DNA of 64,000 bases from Myxococcota bacterium (GTDB lineage: Bacteria > Myxococcota_A > UBA9160 > UBA6930). How positions within the stretch are numbered: position 1 is the stretch's first letter; every line of letters begins with the position of its first letter. Positions 38,427-46,643 of this stretch are shown here, in pieces. Made by a program: the position numbers and the translations under genes. A model generated the notes under the pieces. It saw only the letters and a list, made by a program, of their open reading frames with translations, searched no databases and was not told the DNA's origin. The stretch is from NCBI GenBank assembly GCA_028285625.1, contig JANQOX010000019.1, positions 124,001-188,000 on the forward strand, written 5' to 3'.

Positions 38427-39098
38427 GTGTCCGAGCTTCCCCACGGGCCGCGCGCCGAAGTCAAGCGCCTACCCGAGCGCGCGCGCTACGACGCCGAGGT
38501 CGTACACGCCATTCTCGACGAGGGCCTCGTCTGCCAGGTGGGGTTCGTGGTCGACGGCCAGCCCTTCGTCATCCCGACCACCTACGCACGACAGGGCAGC
38601 CGCCTGTTGCTGCACGGCTCGCCCGCCAGCCGCATGTTGCGCGACCTGCGAAAGGGCGTCCCCGTCTGCATCAGCGTCGTGCTGCTCGACGGTCTCGTGC
38701 TGGCCCGCTCGGCCTTTCACCACTCGATGAACTACCGCTCGGTGGTGGTGGTCGGGACCGCCCACGAGGTGAACGACCCCGACGAGAAGGAGGAGGCGCT
38801 GCGCGCCTTCGTCGAGCACGTGGTGCCCGGGCGCAGTGCCGACGCACGCGGCCCGAACGACCACGAGCGCCAGTTCACGCGGGTGCTGCGGGTCGACCTG
38901 GAGGAGGCCTCCGCCAAGGTCCGCAGCGGGGGGCCCGCTGACGACGACGAAGACCTCGCCCTGCCCGTCTGGGCGGGTGTGATCCCGCTGACCCTGACCC
39001 CGGGCACGCCAGAGCCCGATCCTGCGCATCCGCCGAGCGAGCCGGCACCCGGCTATGCAACCGCGTATGCTCGGCCGGCATCCAAGCCCCGCGACTAG
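38427..39098 (+). CDS. pyridoxamine 5-phosphate oxidase-like flavin-binding protein
   Basis: A 223-residue split-barrel protein of the Pyridox_ox_2 type. Segments LDEGLVCQVGFVVDGQPFVIPTTYAR, LLLHGSPASRMLR and HHSMNYRSVVVVGTAHEV are the FMN-binding barrel typical of the group that also holds nitroimidazole-resistance proteins. After about residue 165 a disordered, acidic, proline-rich tail follows. The start is GTG at 38427 with CAGGAG before it. The bound flavin and reaction are unknown. It is followed 20 bases later by the phosphoesterase. Confidence 0.8.
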   Translation: MSELPHGPRAEVKRLPERARYDAEVVHAILDEGLVCQVGFVVDGQPFVIPTTYARQGSRLLLHGSPASRMLRDLRKGVPVCISVVLLDGLVLARSAFHHSMNYRSVVVVGTAHEVNDPDEKEEALRAFVEHVVPGRSADARGPNDHERQFTRVLRVDLEEASAKVRSGGPADDDEDLALPVWAGVIPLTLTPGTPEPDPAHPPSEPAPGYATAYARPASKPRD

Positions 39099-39118
39099 CG
39101 GCATACCCGGAGACCGGC

Positions 39119-39604
39119 TTGCGCATCGGCATCGTCAGTGACACCCATGACAATCGCTCGAACGTCGAGCGGATCGTGTCGTTGTTCGAGACCGCCCGGG
39201 TGGACCGCGTGGTGCACACCGGGGACATCACCAAGGCGACGACCCTCGAGGTCTTCGGACGCATGCCGGTCCCGGTCTGCGGCGTCTACGGCAACAACGA
39301 CCAGGAGCGCGAGTCGCTGGAAGCGGCCGCGCGCGAGCACGGGATCGCGCTGGTCGACCCGCCGCTGCGCCTGGCCTGGCAGGGCCGCCGCATCGCCGTG
39401 GTCCACGACCCCGAGGACGCCCCGGCCGCCCTGGGCGAGCCGGCCGACGTCCTGCTGCACGGCCACACGCACCGCTACGTCGAAGAGCGCCGCGGCGACC
39501 TGCTGGTGCTGAACCCGGGCGAGTGCGCAGGTCACCTCACCGGGCACAACGCCGTGGGCGTACTCGAACTCGGCTCGCTCGCGTTCGAGCGGCTTCGCTT
39601 CTAG
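39119..39604 (+). CDS. YfcE/MJ0936-type metallophosphoesterase
   Basis: A compact 161-residue calcineurin-like phosphodiesterase. Metal ligands are D8 and H10 (SDTHDN), D36 (HTGDI), N in YGNNDQ, H in VVHDPED, and HGHTH near the end. The small size fits the YfcE group that hydrolyses phosphodiesters with manganese. The start TTG at 39119 follows CGGAGACC and gives the standard family N-terminus LRIGIVSDTHDN. Physiological substrate unknown. Confidence 0.85.
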   Translation: MRIGIVSDTHDNRSNVERIVSLFETARVDRVVHTGDITKATTLEVFGRMPVPVCGVYGNNDQERESLEAAAREHGIALVDPPLRLAWQGRRIAVVHDPEDAPAALGEPADVLLHGHTHRYVEERRGDLLVLNPGECAGHLTGHNAVGVLELGSLAFERLRF

Positions 39605-39653
39605 CTCCGACGCGCGACCGAGTGCGCGCACGCCCCCCCGCCGTGGAGGATCC

Positions 39654-40628
39654 ATGACCGCCCCTGACCGCAGCCTCACCCTGCACGAGGATCAGGCCCC
39701 GGAGCGGGCCACGTTCCTGGCCGAGGCGCTCGCCGGTCTGCGCGCGACGCCCCGCACCCTGCCCTGCAAGTACTTCTACGACGAGATCGGGTCCGAGCTC
39801 TTCGAAGCGATCTGCCAGCTCGACGTCTACTACCCGACGCGAACCGAGCTCGGGATCATGCGCGAGCACGCGCCCGAAATGGCGGCCGAACTCGGCGAGC
39901 GCTGCATGCTCGTCGAGTACGGCAGCGGCACCTCCGAGAAGACGCGCATCCTGCTCGACCACCTGAGCAAGCCGGCGGCCTACGTGCCCGTCGACATCTC
40001 GGGCGAGCACCTGCTTGAGTCGGCGCAAGCGACCGCGGCCGACCGCCCGGATCTCGAGGTGCTCCCGGTCTGCGCCGATTTCACGCGCGAAGTCGAACTG
40101 CCCGTCCCCTCGACCGAGCCCGCGCGCACGGTGGTGTACTTCCCGGGCTCGACCATCGGCAACTTCGGGCCCGAGGCGGCGACCGGCCTGCTCGACGGCA
40201 TGGCCGAGCTGTGTGCACCCGATGGCGGGTGCCTGGTGGGCGCCGACCTCGTGAAGGACCGGGACGTGCTGAGGCGCGCGTACGACGACCCCGAAGGCAC
40301 GACGGCCGCGTTCAATCTGGGCGTGTTGCGACGGCTTCGCGACGATCTCGGCGCCGAGCTCGACCTCGAGGGCTTCGAGCACGAAGCCCGCTGGAACGAA
40401 GAGCACCTGCGCATCGAGATGCACCTGCGCAGCACGCGGTCGCAGACGATCCGGCTGGGCGACGAGACGTTCGCGTTCGCGGCGGGCGAAACGATCTGCA
40501 CCGAGCATTCGCACAAGTACACGCTGGACGGCTTCGCGGCACTGGCCGCAGACGCCGGACTGCGCGTCGAGACGGTGTGGACCGATCCGAAGGGCTGGTT
40601 CAGCGTGCAGTATCTCGTCCTTCGTTGA
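39654..40628 (+). CDS. egtD: L-histidine N-alpha-methyltransferase EgtD
   Basis: A 324-residue SAM-dependent methyltransferase. PCKYFYDEIGSELFEAICQLDVYYPTRTE is the histidine-site signature of EgtD, and LVEYGSGTSEKTRILLDHL is the SAM loop. YFPGSTIGNF and the C-terminal ENSHKYT-like EHSHKYTLDGF complete the family pattern. It trimethylates histidine to hercynine, the first step of ergothioneine synthesis. GGAGGAT precedes the ATG. Its TGA overlaps the start of a gamma-glutamylcyclotransferase-like gene (TTGA). No egtB is in the window, so sulfur insertion must be encoded elsewhere or absent. Confidence 0.92.
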   Translation: MTAPDRSLTLHEDQAPERATFLAEALAGLRATPRTLPCKYFYDEIGSELFEAICQLDVYYPTRTELGIMREHAPEMAAELGERCMLVEYGSGTSEKTRILLDHLSKPAAYVPVDISGEHLLESAQATAADRPDLEVLPVCADFTREVELPVPSTEPARTVVYFPGSTIGNFGPEAATGLLDGMAELCAPDGGCLVGADLVKDRDVLRRAYDDPEGTTAAFNLGVLRRLRDDLGAELDLEGFEHEARWNEEHLRIEMHLRSTRSQTIRLGDETFAFAAGETICTEHSHKYTLDGFAALAADAGLRVETVWTDPKGWFSVQYLVLR

Positions 40629-41065
40629 GCGAGCCCTACTTCGCCTACGGGTCGAACCTGAAGCTCGAGCGCCTCGTGGCGCGCGTCCCCGGTGCCATCC
40701 CGTACGGCGTGGCCTGGCTCCCGGACCATACGCTTCGCTGCGACAAGCACGGACGCGACGGCTCGGGCAAGGCGAACCTGCACGACGCCCCGGGCGAACG
40801 GGTCTGGGGCGTGGTCTACACGCTGCCGCTCGGGGGGCTGGATGCCCTCGACGCCTTCGAAGGCGGCTATCGCCGCGTCTCGATACGGGTCCAGGCGACG
40901 CGCGCCGCCGAGCAGCTCGACGTGACCACCTACCGCTCGGACCGACTGCTCGACGAGCCCGTCGCCCGCGTGGACTATCGCGCGCTGATCCTCGAAGGCG
41001 CCCGCGAACACGGGCTGCCGGCAGCGTGGATCGCCGAACTCGAGCGCATTCGCACGCGGGGATAG
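40625..41065 (+). CDS. gamma-glutamylcyclotransferase-like protein
   Basis: A 146-residue protein of the GGCT fold. The substrate loop is FAYGSNLKLERL and the catalytic glutamate is E79 in LDAFEGGYRRV. It would release 5-oxoproline from a gamma-glutamyl amide. It starts with TTG overlapping the egtD TGA (40625-40628), so its translation is coupled to EgtD. Mycobacterial ergothioneine synthesis needs removal of a gamma-glutamyl group (EgtC); this enzyme could do that step with different chemistry. That is inference; glutathione turnover is the alternative. Confidence 0.8.
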   Translation: MSEPYFAYGSNLKLERLVARVPGAIPYGVAWLPDHTLRCDKHGRDGSGKANLHDAPGERVWGVVYTLPLGGLDALDAFEGGYRRVSIRVQATRAAEQLDVTTYRSDRLLDEPVARVDYRALILEGAREHGLPAAWIAELERIRTRG

Positions 41066-41095
41066 CCCGGCTGCCCGGCTCGCCCCCGCCGGTTG

Positions 41096-41722
41096 CTAGG
41101 GAAGCGACGCCGCGAGCAGCAGCACCGAACCGTAGTAGAGCGGGAGCCCGACCCGGCGGTTCCAGAGCGTCTTCATCACGAACTGCTCGCGGGCCACGAA
41201 CAGGTCCGAGACCGCAAAGATGAACGCGCCTGCGAGCAGCCGTACATCGCCGGTGGCGGCCGTGGCCCCAGCAGCGAGGGCTCCCATCGCCGCGATCACA
41301 CCGACGTAGGCGCGCACGGGCCACACCATCGCGCCCTCGACATGGGGTCCGAGCCAACGCAGCGCGCCGCCGACGAGCACCCCGAAGACGACCGCACCCG
41401 CGAGAATGCCCGGCGCGGCGACGCCCTTGTCGAGAAAGGCCACGCCGAAGGCCACGTGTCCCAGCAAGAACGCCGAGAGACCGCCGAGAAAGGCCGCGCG
41501 CCCGGACCCGATCAAGAGGACGTCGCCGAGCCAGCAGAGGGCGAGCGCCAGCAGCACGACCCCTCCGCCGGGCGCGTCGGCCACGCCCCGCGAGAGCGCG
41601 AAGCCCACGAAGGCACAGCTCGCCGCGACCTTGGCCGCCCCCGCCCAGCGGGGCCGGCCGCCCGCATCGGCCACGAGAATGGCCAGCACCGCCGCGGCGC
41701 ACAGCAACAAGAAGATGGGCAT
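41096..41722 (-). CDS. lysoplasmalogenase-like membrane protein (YhhN/TMEM86)
   Basis: A 208-residue protein with about eight membrane helices. LCWLGDVLLI and FIFAVSDLFVARE carry the paired aspartates of the YhhN/TMEM86 family, whose members cleave the vinyl-ether bond of lysoplasmalogens. With the AGPS-like enzyme at 9.6 kb it suggests that this organism makes and recycles ether lipids. It is convergent with the cyclotransferase gene and divergent from the secreted phosphoesterase. ATG at 41722 lacks a clear ribosome site. Confidence 0.8.
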   Translation of the reverse strand: MPIFLLLCAAAVLAILVADAGGRPRWAGAAKVAASCAFVGFALSRGVADAPGGGVVLLALALCWLGDVLLIGSGRAAFLGGLSAFLLGHVAFGVAFLDKGVAAPGILAGAVVFGVLVGGALRWLGPHVEGAMVWPVRAYVGVIAAMGALAAGATAATGDVRLLAGAFIFAVSDLFVAREQFVMKTLWNRRVGLPLYYGSVLLLAASLP

Positions 41723-41766
41723 CGCGCCGAGACTCCTCGCGCCCAGCGTGGGTGCCGGCGCTCCGA

Positions 41767-41772
41767 TACGAT
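41767..41772 (+). promoter_or_regulatory. -10 box for leaderless phosphoesterase transcript
   Basis: TACGAT lies 7 bases before the TTG at 41780. This is one of the best cases because a TTG start without any ribosome site otherwise looks untranslatable. Confidence 0.42.
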
Positions 41773-41779
41773 ACCGGCC

Positions 41780-43405
41780 TTGCGCGCGCTCCTCCCGTTG
41801 CCGTTGGCCGTGTCGATGTGGATCGCGAGCTGCGCGGTGGCCAGCGGGCCGTGGCTCGCCGCCGAAGCCGCCGCCGAGACCGTGACTCGCCAGGGGCGCG
41901 TATTCGTCGACGTCGACGGCGACGGCCGGCCGGGCCCCGGCGAGGAGGGCCTCGCAGGCGTGCGCGTGAGCGACGGCGCGGTCCACGTCGAGACCGACGC
42001 CGAGGGTGCCTATACGCTGTCGGGCGACGGGCGCTTCATCCTGCTCACGCAGCCGCGGGGCATCGCCTGCGCGCCGTGGTATCGCGAGACGGGTGGCGAC
42101 TTCGCCTGCCAGCGCATCCCGGACCCGGACGCGTTCTTCTTCGTCCAGATCAGCGACGCCCACGTCTACGACGACGCCCTCGACTTCGAGCGGTTCTCTC
42201 GGCCCGCGGCCCCCTGGTGGGTTCCCGACTTCGCCGCGTCGCGCATCATCCTGCATCGCCTCGCAGCGCTGATGCCCGACAACGATGCGGACGACGTGCT
42301 GCGCATCCTGAACGAGGAGATGGGCACCGATCATGGCCCCGGCGACGTACTGCAGGCGTGGCTGGCGGCGTTCGTCGAACCGGGCAGCCCGCTGGGCGCC
42401 GTGGCCGACGCGGCCCGAGACGCCATGGCCGAGGTTCGCGCCCTGGGCCCGGCCTTCGTCGTCAGCACCGGCGACCTGATCCTCGAGGGCAACCACGGCA
42501 CGCCGGATGCGGCCCGCCGCTGGATGGACTTCTACGACCGCATCACGCGGGAGACCGGCCTGCCTTTCTTTCACAGCATCGGCAACAACGAACTGGTGGG
42601 AAGCGAGGACCATGACACCCACCACACCGACCCCGACTACGGCAAGGGCCTCTACCGCCGCCATTTCGGGCCTACCCAATACGCGTTCGACCGGGGGCGC
42701 ATCCACTTCGTGGTGGCCGACAGCCACACGAAGAAGCCCCGCGGCTTCGGCTTCTATCGCCTCCGGGCTCCCGAGCGCCACTTTCTCGAGGCGGACCTGC
42801 ACGCCCACCGCGGGCGCACGCAGGTGCTCTTCAACCACGAGCCCTTCACCTGGGACCCCGACGACCCCACGCGGCCCGACGTGCACTACGTGCGCGACGA
42901 AGGGCTGCTGGCCCGGTTCGCGGTGCCCTACGCCATCACCGGCCACCTGCACCGCAACGCGGTCTACCACGACGGCACGACCACGCACGTCTCCACCGGC
43001 GCCTTGTCGGGCATGCGATGGGCGCTGCCGACGCGCGTGCACGAGCGGGGCATGCGCCTGTTCTGGGCCGACGGCGATCGCCTGTTCTCGGCGTGGAAGA
43101 CGCTGGACACCCCTGCGGTGGGCTTCGTCGTGGCGCCCGGCGGCGGGTCGGCGTCGCTGGTGCCCTCGGGTGCCGAGCGCGCGGCGCCCGACGAGATCGT
43201 CGCCGTGGCCGTCGATGCCCGGGGGCCCTTCGAGCGGATCGAGATCCACGCCGACGGCGAACCCATCGAGACGAAGCGCTGGGGGCGCTACTTCGTATGG
43301 GCACAGGCTCCGCGTGACGGCGCCCGCCTGGAGGTCGTCGCCCGCAGGGCCGACGGGACCGTGGTCTGGACCGACGGCAGCGAGGTGCGCACCGCGGCCC
43401 CCTGA
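41780..43405 (+). CDS. secreted calcineurin-like phosphoesterase with SdrD-B-like N-terminal domain
   Basis: A 541-residue exported protein. The signal peptide (about 1-35) is followed by VFVDVDGDGRPGPGEEGLAGVRV, a calcium-loop beta-sandwich like SdrD B domains. The phosphoesterase core has QISDAHVYDD, VVSTGDLIL, SIGNNELVG, FNHEPFTWD and ITGHLHRNA as metal-binding motifs. A C-terminal beta domain (about 440-541) follows. The order matches the calcineurin-like N/C-domain family often secreted for phosphate release. The frame is open upstream, but TTG at 41780 gives a proper signal peptide. Confidence 0.82.
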   Translation: MRALLPLPLAVSMWIASCAVASGPWLAAEAAAETVTRQGRVFVDVDGDGRPGPGEEGLAGVRVSDGAVHVETDAEGAYTLSGDGRFILLTQPRGIACAPWYRETGGDFACQRIPDPDAFFFVQISDAHVYDDALDFERFSRPAAPWWVPDFAASRIILHRLAALMPDNDADDVLRILNEEMGTDHGPGDVLQAWLAAFVEPGSPLGAVADAARDAMAEVRALGPAFVVSTGDLILEGNHGTPDAARRWMDFYDRITRETGLPFFHSIGNNELVGSEDHDTHHTDPDYGKGLYRRHFGPTQYAFDRGRIHFVVADSHTKKPRGFGFYRLRAPERHFLEADLHAHRGRTQVLFNHEPFTWDPDDPTRPDVHYVRDEGLLARFAVPYAITGHLHRNAVYHDGTTTHVSTGALSGMRWALPTRVHERGMRLFWADGDRLFSAWKTLDTPAVGFVVAPGGGSASLVPSGAERAAPDEIVAVAVDARGPFERIEIHADGEPIETKRWGRYFVWAQAPRDGARLEVVARRADGTVVWTDGSEVRTAAP

Positions 43406-43435
43406 GCCGCGCGCAGCCAGGGAGAAGGAGCAGGC

Positions 43436-45001
43436 ATGGCCTGGGACGATGAAGTCGCGGGGATCGAAGAACGGCGCAGGCGTGCGCAGGCGCTCGGTGG
43501 CGAAGAGGCCGTGGCCAAGCAGCACGAGCGCGGCCGCCTCACCGTGCGCGAGCGCATCGATGGTCTCGTCGACGCCGGGAGCTTTCGCGAGCAGGGCCCG
43601 ATCGCGGGCCACGGCGAGCGCGACGAGGCCGGCCAGCTGGTCGACTTCACCCCCGCCAACTACGTGCTGGGCCTCGCGCGCATCGGCGGGCGGCCCTGCG
43701 TCGTGGGCGGCGAGGACTTCACCCAGCGCGGCGGCTCGCCCTCGCCGGCCGGGCTGCGCAAGAGCATCTGGTCCGAATCGCTGGCCCTGCGCATGCGGCT
43801 GCCTCTGGTGCGTCTGCTCGAAGGCGGCGGAGGCAGTGTCACCGGGGCGGCGGGCAAGGGCAAGGCGGCCCCTCGACCCGCGGGCGACCCGCCGCACACC
43901 CCGCCGCGCTTCCGGTCGATCATGGAAGTGATGGGACGCGTGCCGGTGGCGTCGGCCGCGCTGGGCGCAGTGGCGGGCTTCCCGGCGGCGCGGCTGGTGG
44001 CCTCGCACTTCTCGGTGATGACCCGCGATACGGCCCAGGTGCTGGTGGGCGGTCCGGCCCTGGTCGAACGCGCCCTGGGCGAGTCGAAGACCAAGGACGA
44101 GCTCGGCGGCGCCGCCATCCACGCCCGAAGCGGCGTGGTGGACAACGTGGCCCGGGACGAAGCCGACGCCTTGGATCAGGTGGCGCGTTTCCTGTCCTAC
44201 CTGCCGACGCACGTGGGCGCGCTGCCGCCGGTGGTCCCTACCGACGACCCGGCCACGCGCCGCGAAGAGAAGCTGCTCTCGATCATTCCCCGCGAGCGCC
44301 GCCGGGTCTACGACCCGCGCAAGCTCGTGCGCCTGGTCGTCGACCGCGACTCGTACTTCGAGATGGGTGCGGGCTTCGGCCGCTCCCAGGTGACCGGGCT
44401 CGCGCGCCTGGCCGGCCAGCCCGTGGGCGTCTGGGCGAACGATTCGCGCTTCTACGCCGGTGCCATGACCGCCGACGGCGCCCAGAAGATCCGGCGCTTC
44501 ATCGACCTCTGCGACACGTTCCACCTGCCCGTCGTCTCGTTCGTCGACGAGCCGGGCTTCATGATCGGCTCCGAGGCCGAAAAGGCGGCGACCATCCGCC
44601 ACGGGGCCGCGGCGCTGTTCGCGGTGCAGCAGAGCAGCGTGCCGTGGATCAGCGTGATGGTGCGCAAGGCCTACGGGGTGGCCGCCGCGGCCCACTTCGG
44701 GCCCGAGGGCATGACGTTGGCGTGGCCCTCTGCCGAGACGGGTGCGCTGCCGCTCGAAGGCGGCGTGGCCGTCGCGTTTCGGCGCGAAATCGCCGAGGCG
44801 GCCGACCCCGTCGCCAAGCACGCCGAGCTCGAGGCGAAGCTCTCGGGGCGCCGGGACCCGTACGGCCGGGCCGAGAGCTTCTCGGTGCACGACCTGATCG
44901 ACCCGCGCGACACCCGGCCGGCGCTCTGCGACTGGCTCGCCTGGACGCGGCCGCTACTCGAAGAGCACGTCGGGCCGCGCGCCTACACCATGCGGCCTTG
45001 A
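43436..45001 (+). CDS. acyl-CoA carboxylase carboxyltransferase (beta) subunit
   Basis: A 521-residue carboxyltransferase with two crotonase-like halves. The first shows QHERGRLTVRERIDGLVDAGSFRE and VGGEDFTQRGGSPS; the second shows VVSFVDEPGFMIGSEAEKAATIRHG and VRKAYGVAAAAHFGPEGMTLAWPSAE. This is the layout of propionyl-, methylcrotonyl- or geranyl-CoA carboxylase beta subunits. No biotin carboxylase or biotin carrier gene is beside it, so the alpha subunit lies elsewhere. Substrate unknown. ATG at 43436 follows AGAAGGAG. Confidence 0.85.
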   Translation: MAWDDEVAGIEERRRRAQALGGEEAVAKQHERGRLTVRERIDGLVDAGSFREQGPIAGHGERDEAGQLVDFTPANYVLGLARIGGRPCVVGGEDFTQRGGSPSPAGLRKSIWSESLALRMRLPLVRLLEGGGGSVTGAAGKGKAAPRPAGDPPHTPPRFRSIMEVMGRVPVASAALGAVAGFPAARLVASHFSVMTRDTAQVLVGGPALVERALGESKTKDELGGAAIHARSGVVDNVARDEADALDQVARFLSYLPTHVGALPPVVPTDDPATRREEKLLSIIPRERRRVYDPRKLVRLVVDRDSYFEMGAGFGRSQVTGLARLAGQPVGVWANDSRFYAGAMTADGAQKIRRFIDLCDTFHLPVVSFVDEPGFMIGSEAEKAATIRHGAAALFAVQQSSVPWISVMVRKAYGVAAAAHFGPEGMTLAWPSAETGALPLEGGVAVAFRREIAEAADPVAKHAELEAKLSGRRDPYGRAESFSVHDLIDPRDTRPALCDWLAWTRPLLEEHVGPRAYTMRP

Positions 45002-45007
45002 GCGGCG

Positions 45008-45023
45008 GGCCGCGGGCGCGGCC
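45008..45023. terminator. GC-rich hairpin between convergent genes
   Basis: GGCCGC-GGGC-GCGGCC forms a 6-bp stem with a 4-base loop, 7 bases after the carboxyltransferase stop and 10 bases before the convergent DUF945 stop. There is no T-run. Confidence 0.25.
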
Positions 45024-45032
45024 GCGCGGTGA

Positions 45033-46559
45033 CTAGGGCGTCGCGGCACCTGCCGCTGCGGACGGGGCGAGGCTCACGATCGCGGGCTCTTCGGTCTCGC
45101 CACCGCGCAGGGGCTCGCCGTTGACGACGAGTTCGCCCTCGCGAAGCTCGACCTCGCTGCGCAGGGCATCCCCTTCGATCTCGACGAAGCCGCTCTCCGC
45201 GAGCCGCTCGGCGCGTTCGGCCCCGAGCAGTGCCAGCGCCTGGGCCGGCCCCTCGAAGACCATGCGTGCATCGAGCGCGGTGGGTGCCGTGGCGGGGCTC
45301 ACCAGACGCAGCGCACGTTCGGCGGCCAGGCGCGCGTGGGCCGAGCCCGTGAGCGGACCCGCCGGCGTGTCCAGGGTGAACCCGGTGAGTTCGAGCACCG
45401 GCGAACGGTCGGCGACCCGCCGCAGCGTGGCCAGCGGCCCGGTCTCGGCCTCGTCCGCGAGGATGCCCGCGAGCGCCGCGGCATCGACGTCGCGCAGGAC
45501 CAGCCGTGCAGCGCCCGGCCCGGCGACGAAGCCATCGCGGTCCTTGCGCTCGACGGCGAGGTCGATCTGGATGCGAAGCGCACCCTGCGCCACTTCGGCG
45601 CGTAGCGGCAGATCGATGCCGTCGACCACGACGGCGTCGTGCTCGGTCACGCGAATCTCCGGGGTGTTGGTGGCGACCCGCTCCGGGATCGCTTCGGCCC
45701 CGGTGTCGTCCGGGGGCGACGCGCCCAGCGAGGGCGCCCGCTCGCGGGAGGCTCCACCGTCCTCGTCCTGCGCCTCGGCAGGCACGACTTCGCGCGAGAT
45801 GCCGGCCCATGCCACGCGGCCAATGCGAGGGTGCAGGCCTCCCACCAGCAAACCGCTGGGATCGCGTCGGGTGTCGACCCCAACCGACAGGTCGAGCAGC
45901 TTGAAGCGGAAATCCTCGCTCGCGATGTCGATTCCGGGGGCGTGCAGCCGGCCGGCAGTCGTCCCGTCGAGAAGAGAGAATACGAAGTGGCCCTGCAGCC
46001 CCTTCCAGCGGCCGGCCACGCGCAGCACCGGGTCTTCGCCCGAGTCACGCGGCTCGAGGGCCTGGGCGGGGACCGCCAGATGCATCTCGCCCACGCCGTT
46101 GCTGCGCACCGTGGTGGTCACGAGCAGCGCCGGCAGCGGCCCGGTCGTCCCGCGCAGTTCGTCGCGGGCTTCCTGATCGAGATCGACGCGGCTGGTCACG
46201 CGGACCAGTTCGGGAGCCCCCTGCAGACCGCCTTCGATCCACGCGACCAGCGGCAGCAGGCCGTGCTCGACGTCGTGGGTCACGCGAAAGCCGAGTCGTG
46301 CGCGCACGTCGGCTCGCCCGAGTGCCTCGAGGGCGCGCTTCCAGGCCTGGCCACCCGCACCGCGCACCTCGACCTTCGTGACTGCGTTCGAGCGCAGCCA
46401 TCCGGCCTCGTAGTCGCTGTCGAGCACGCGCAGGGTCGGGCGCGCATCGAGTTCGGCCACCAGCGCCCGGTAGGCCTGGCGAGCCTCGAGACTCGACCAC
46501 CAGAGCAAGATGCTCATGGTGGCGGCCACGATGGCGAACGCGATGCCGAGTTTCTTCAT
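45033..46559 (-). CDS. DUF945 (YdgA-like) family protein
   Basis: A 508-residue protein with an N-terminal signal-anchor (KKLGIAFAIVAATMSILLWW). The pattern YRALVAELDARPTLRVLDSDYEAGWLRSNAVTKVEVRG and the later repeated beta strands resemble the YdgA/DUF945 family of periplasmic or outer-membrane-facing proteins, whose function is poorly known. A low-complexity insert with acidic residues lies near 270-300. ATG at 46559 is chosen because it starts the signal-anchor; no strong ribosome site is seen. It follows the addA-like gene on the minus strand after 84 bases and may be independent. Confidence 0.65.
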   Translation of the reverse strand: MKKLGIAFAIVAATMSILLWWSSLEARQAYRALVAELDARPTLRVLDSDYEAGWLRSNAVTKVEVRGAGGQAWKRALEALGRADVRARLGFRVTHDVEHGLLPLVAWIEGGLQGAPELVRVTSRVDLDQEARDELRGTTGPLPALLVTTTVRSNGVGEMHLAVPAQALEPRDSGEDPVLRVAGRWKGLQGHFVFSLLDGTTAGRLHAPGIDIASEDFRFKLLDLSVGVDTRRDPSGLLVGGLHPRIGRVAWAGISREVVPAEAQDEDGGASRERAPSLGASPPDDTGAEAIPERVATNTPEIRVTEHDAVVVDGIDLPLRAEVAQGALRIQIDLAVERKDRDGFVAGPGAARLVLRDVDAAALAGILADEAETGPLATLRRVADRSPVLELTGFTLDTPAGPLTGSAHARLAAERALRLVSPATAPTALDARMVFEGPAQALALLGAERAERLAESGFVEIEGDALRSEVELREGELVVNGEPLRGGETEEPAIVSLAPSAAAGAATP

Positions 46560-46643
46560 GCCGCAGGCCCCCGCGGAGAGATCGGCGGTCCGCCGGTCCG
46601 CCTTGAACATCGTCCCGGCGGGGACCCTTGCCGGTGATCCGCC

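Noticed and set aside
39537..41702. Possible egtB or second large gene opposite egtD
   Set aside because: The minus-strand frame is low-complexity and lacks DinB or FGE-sulfatase motifs; only the plus-strand genes are supported.
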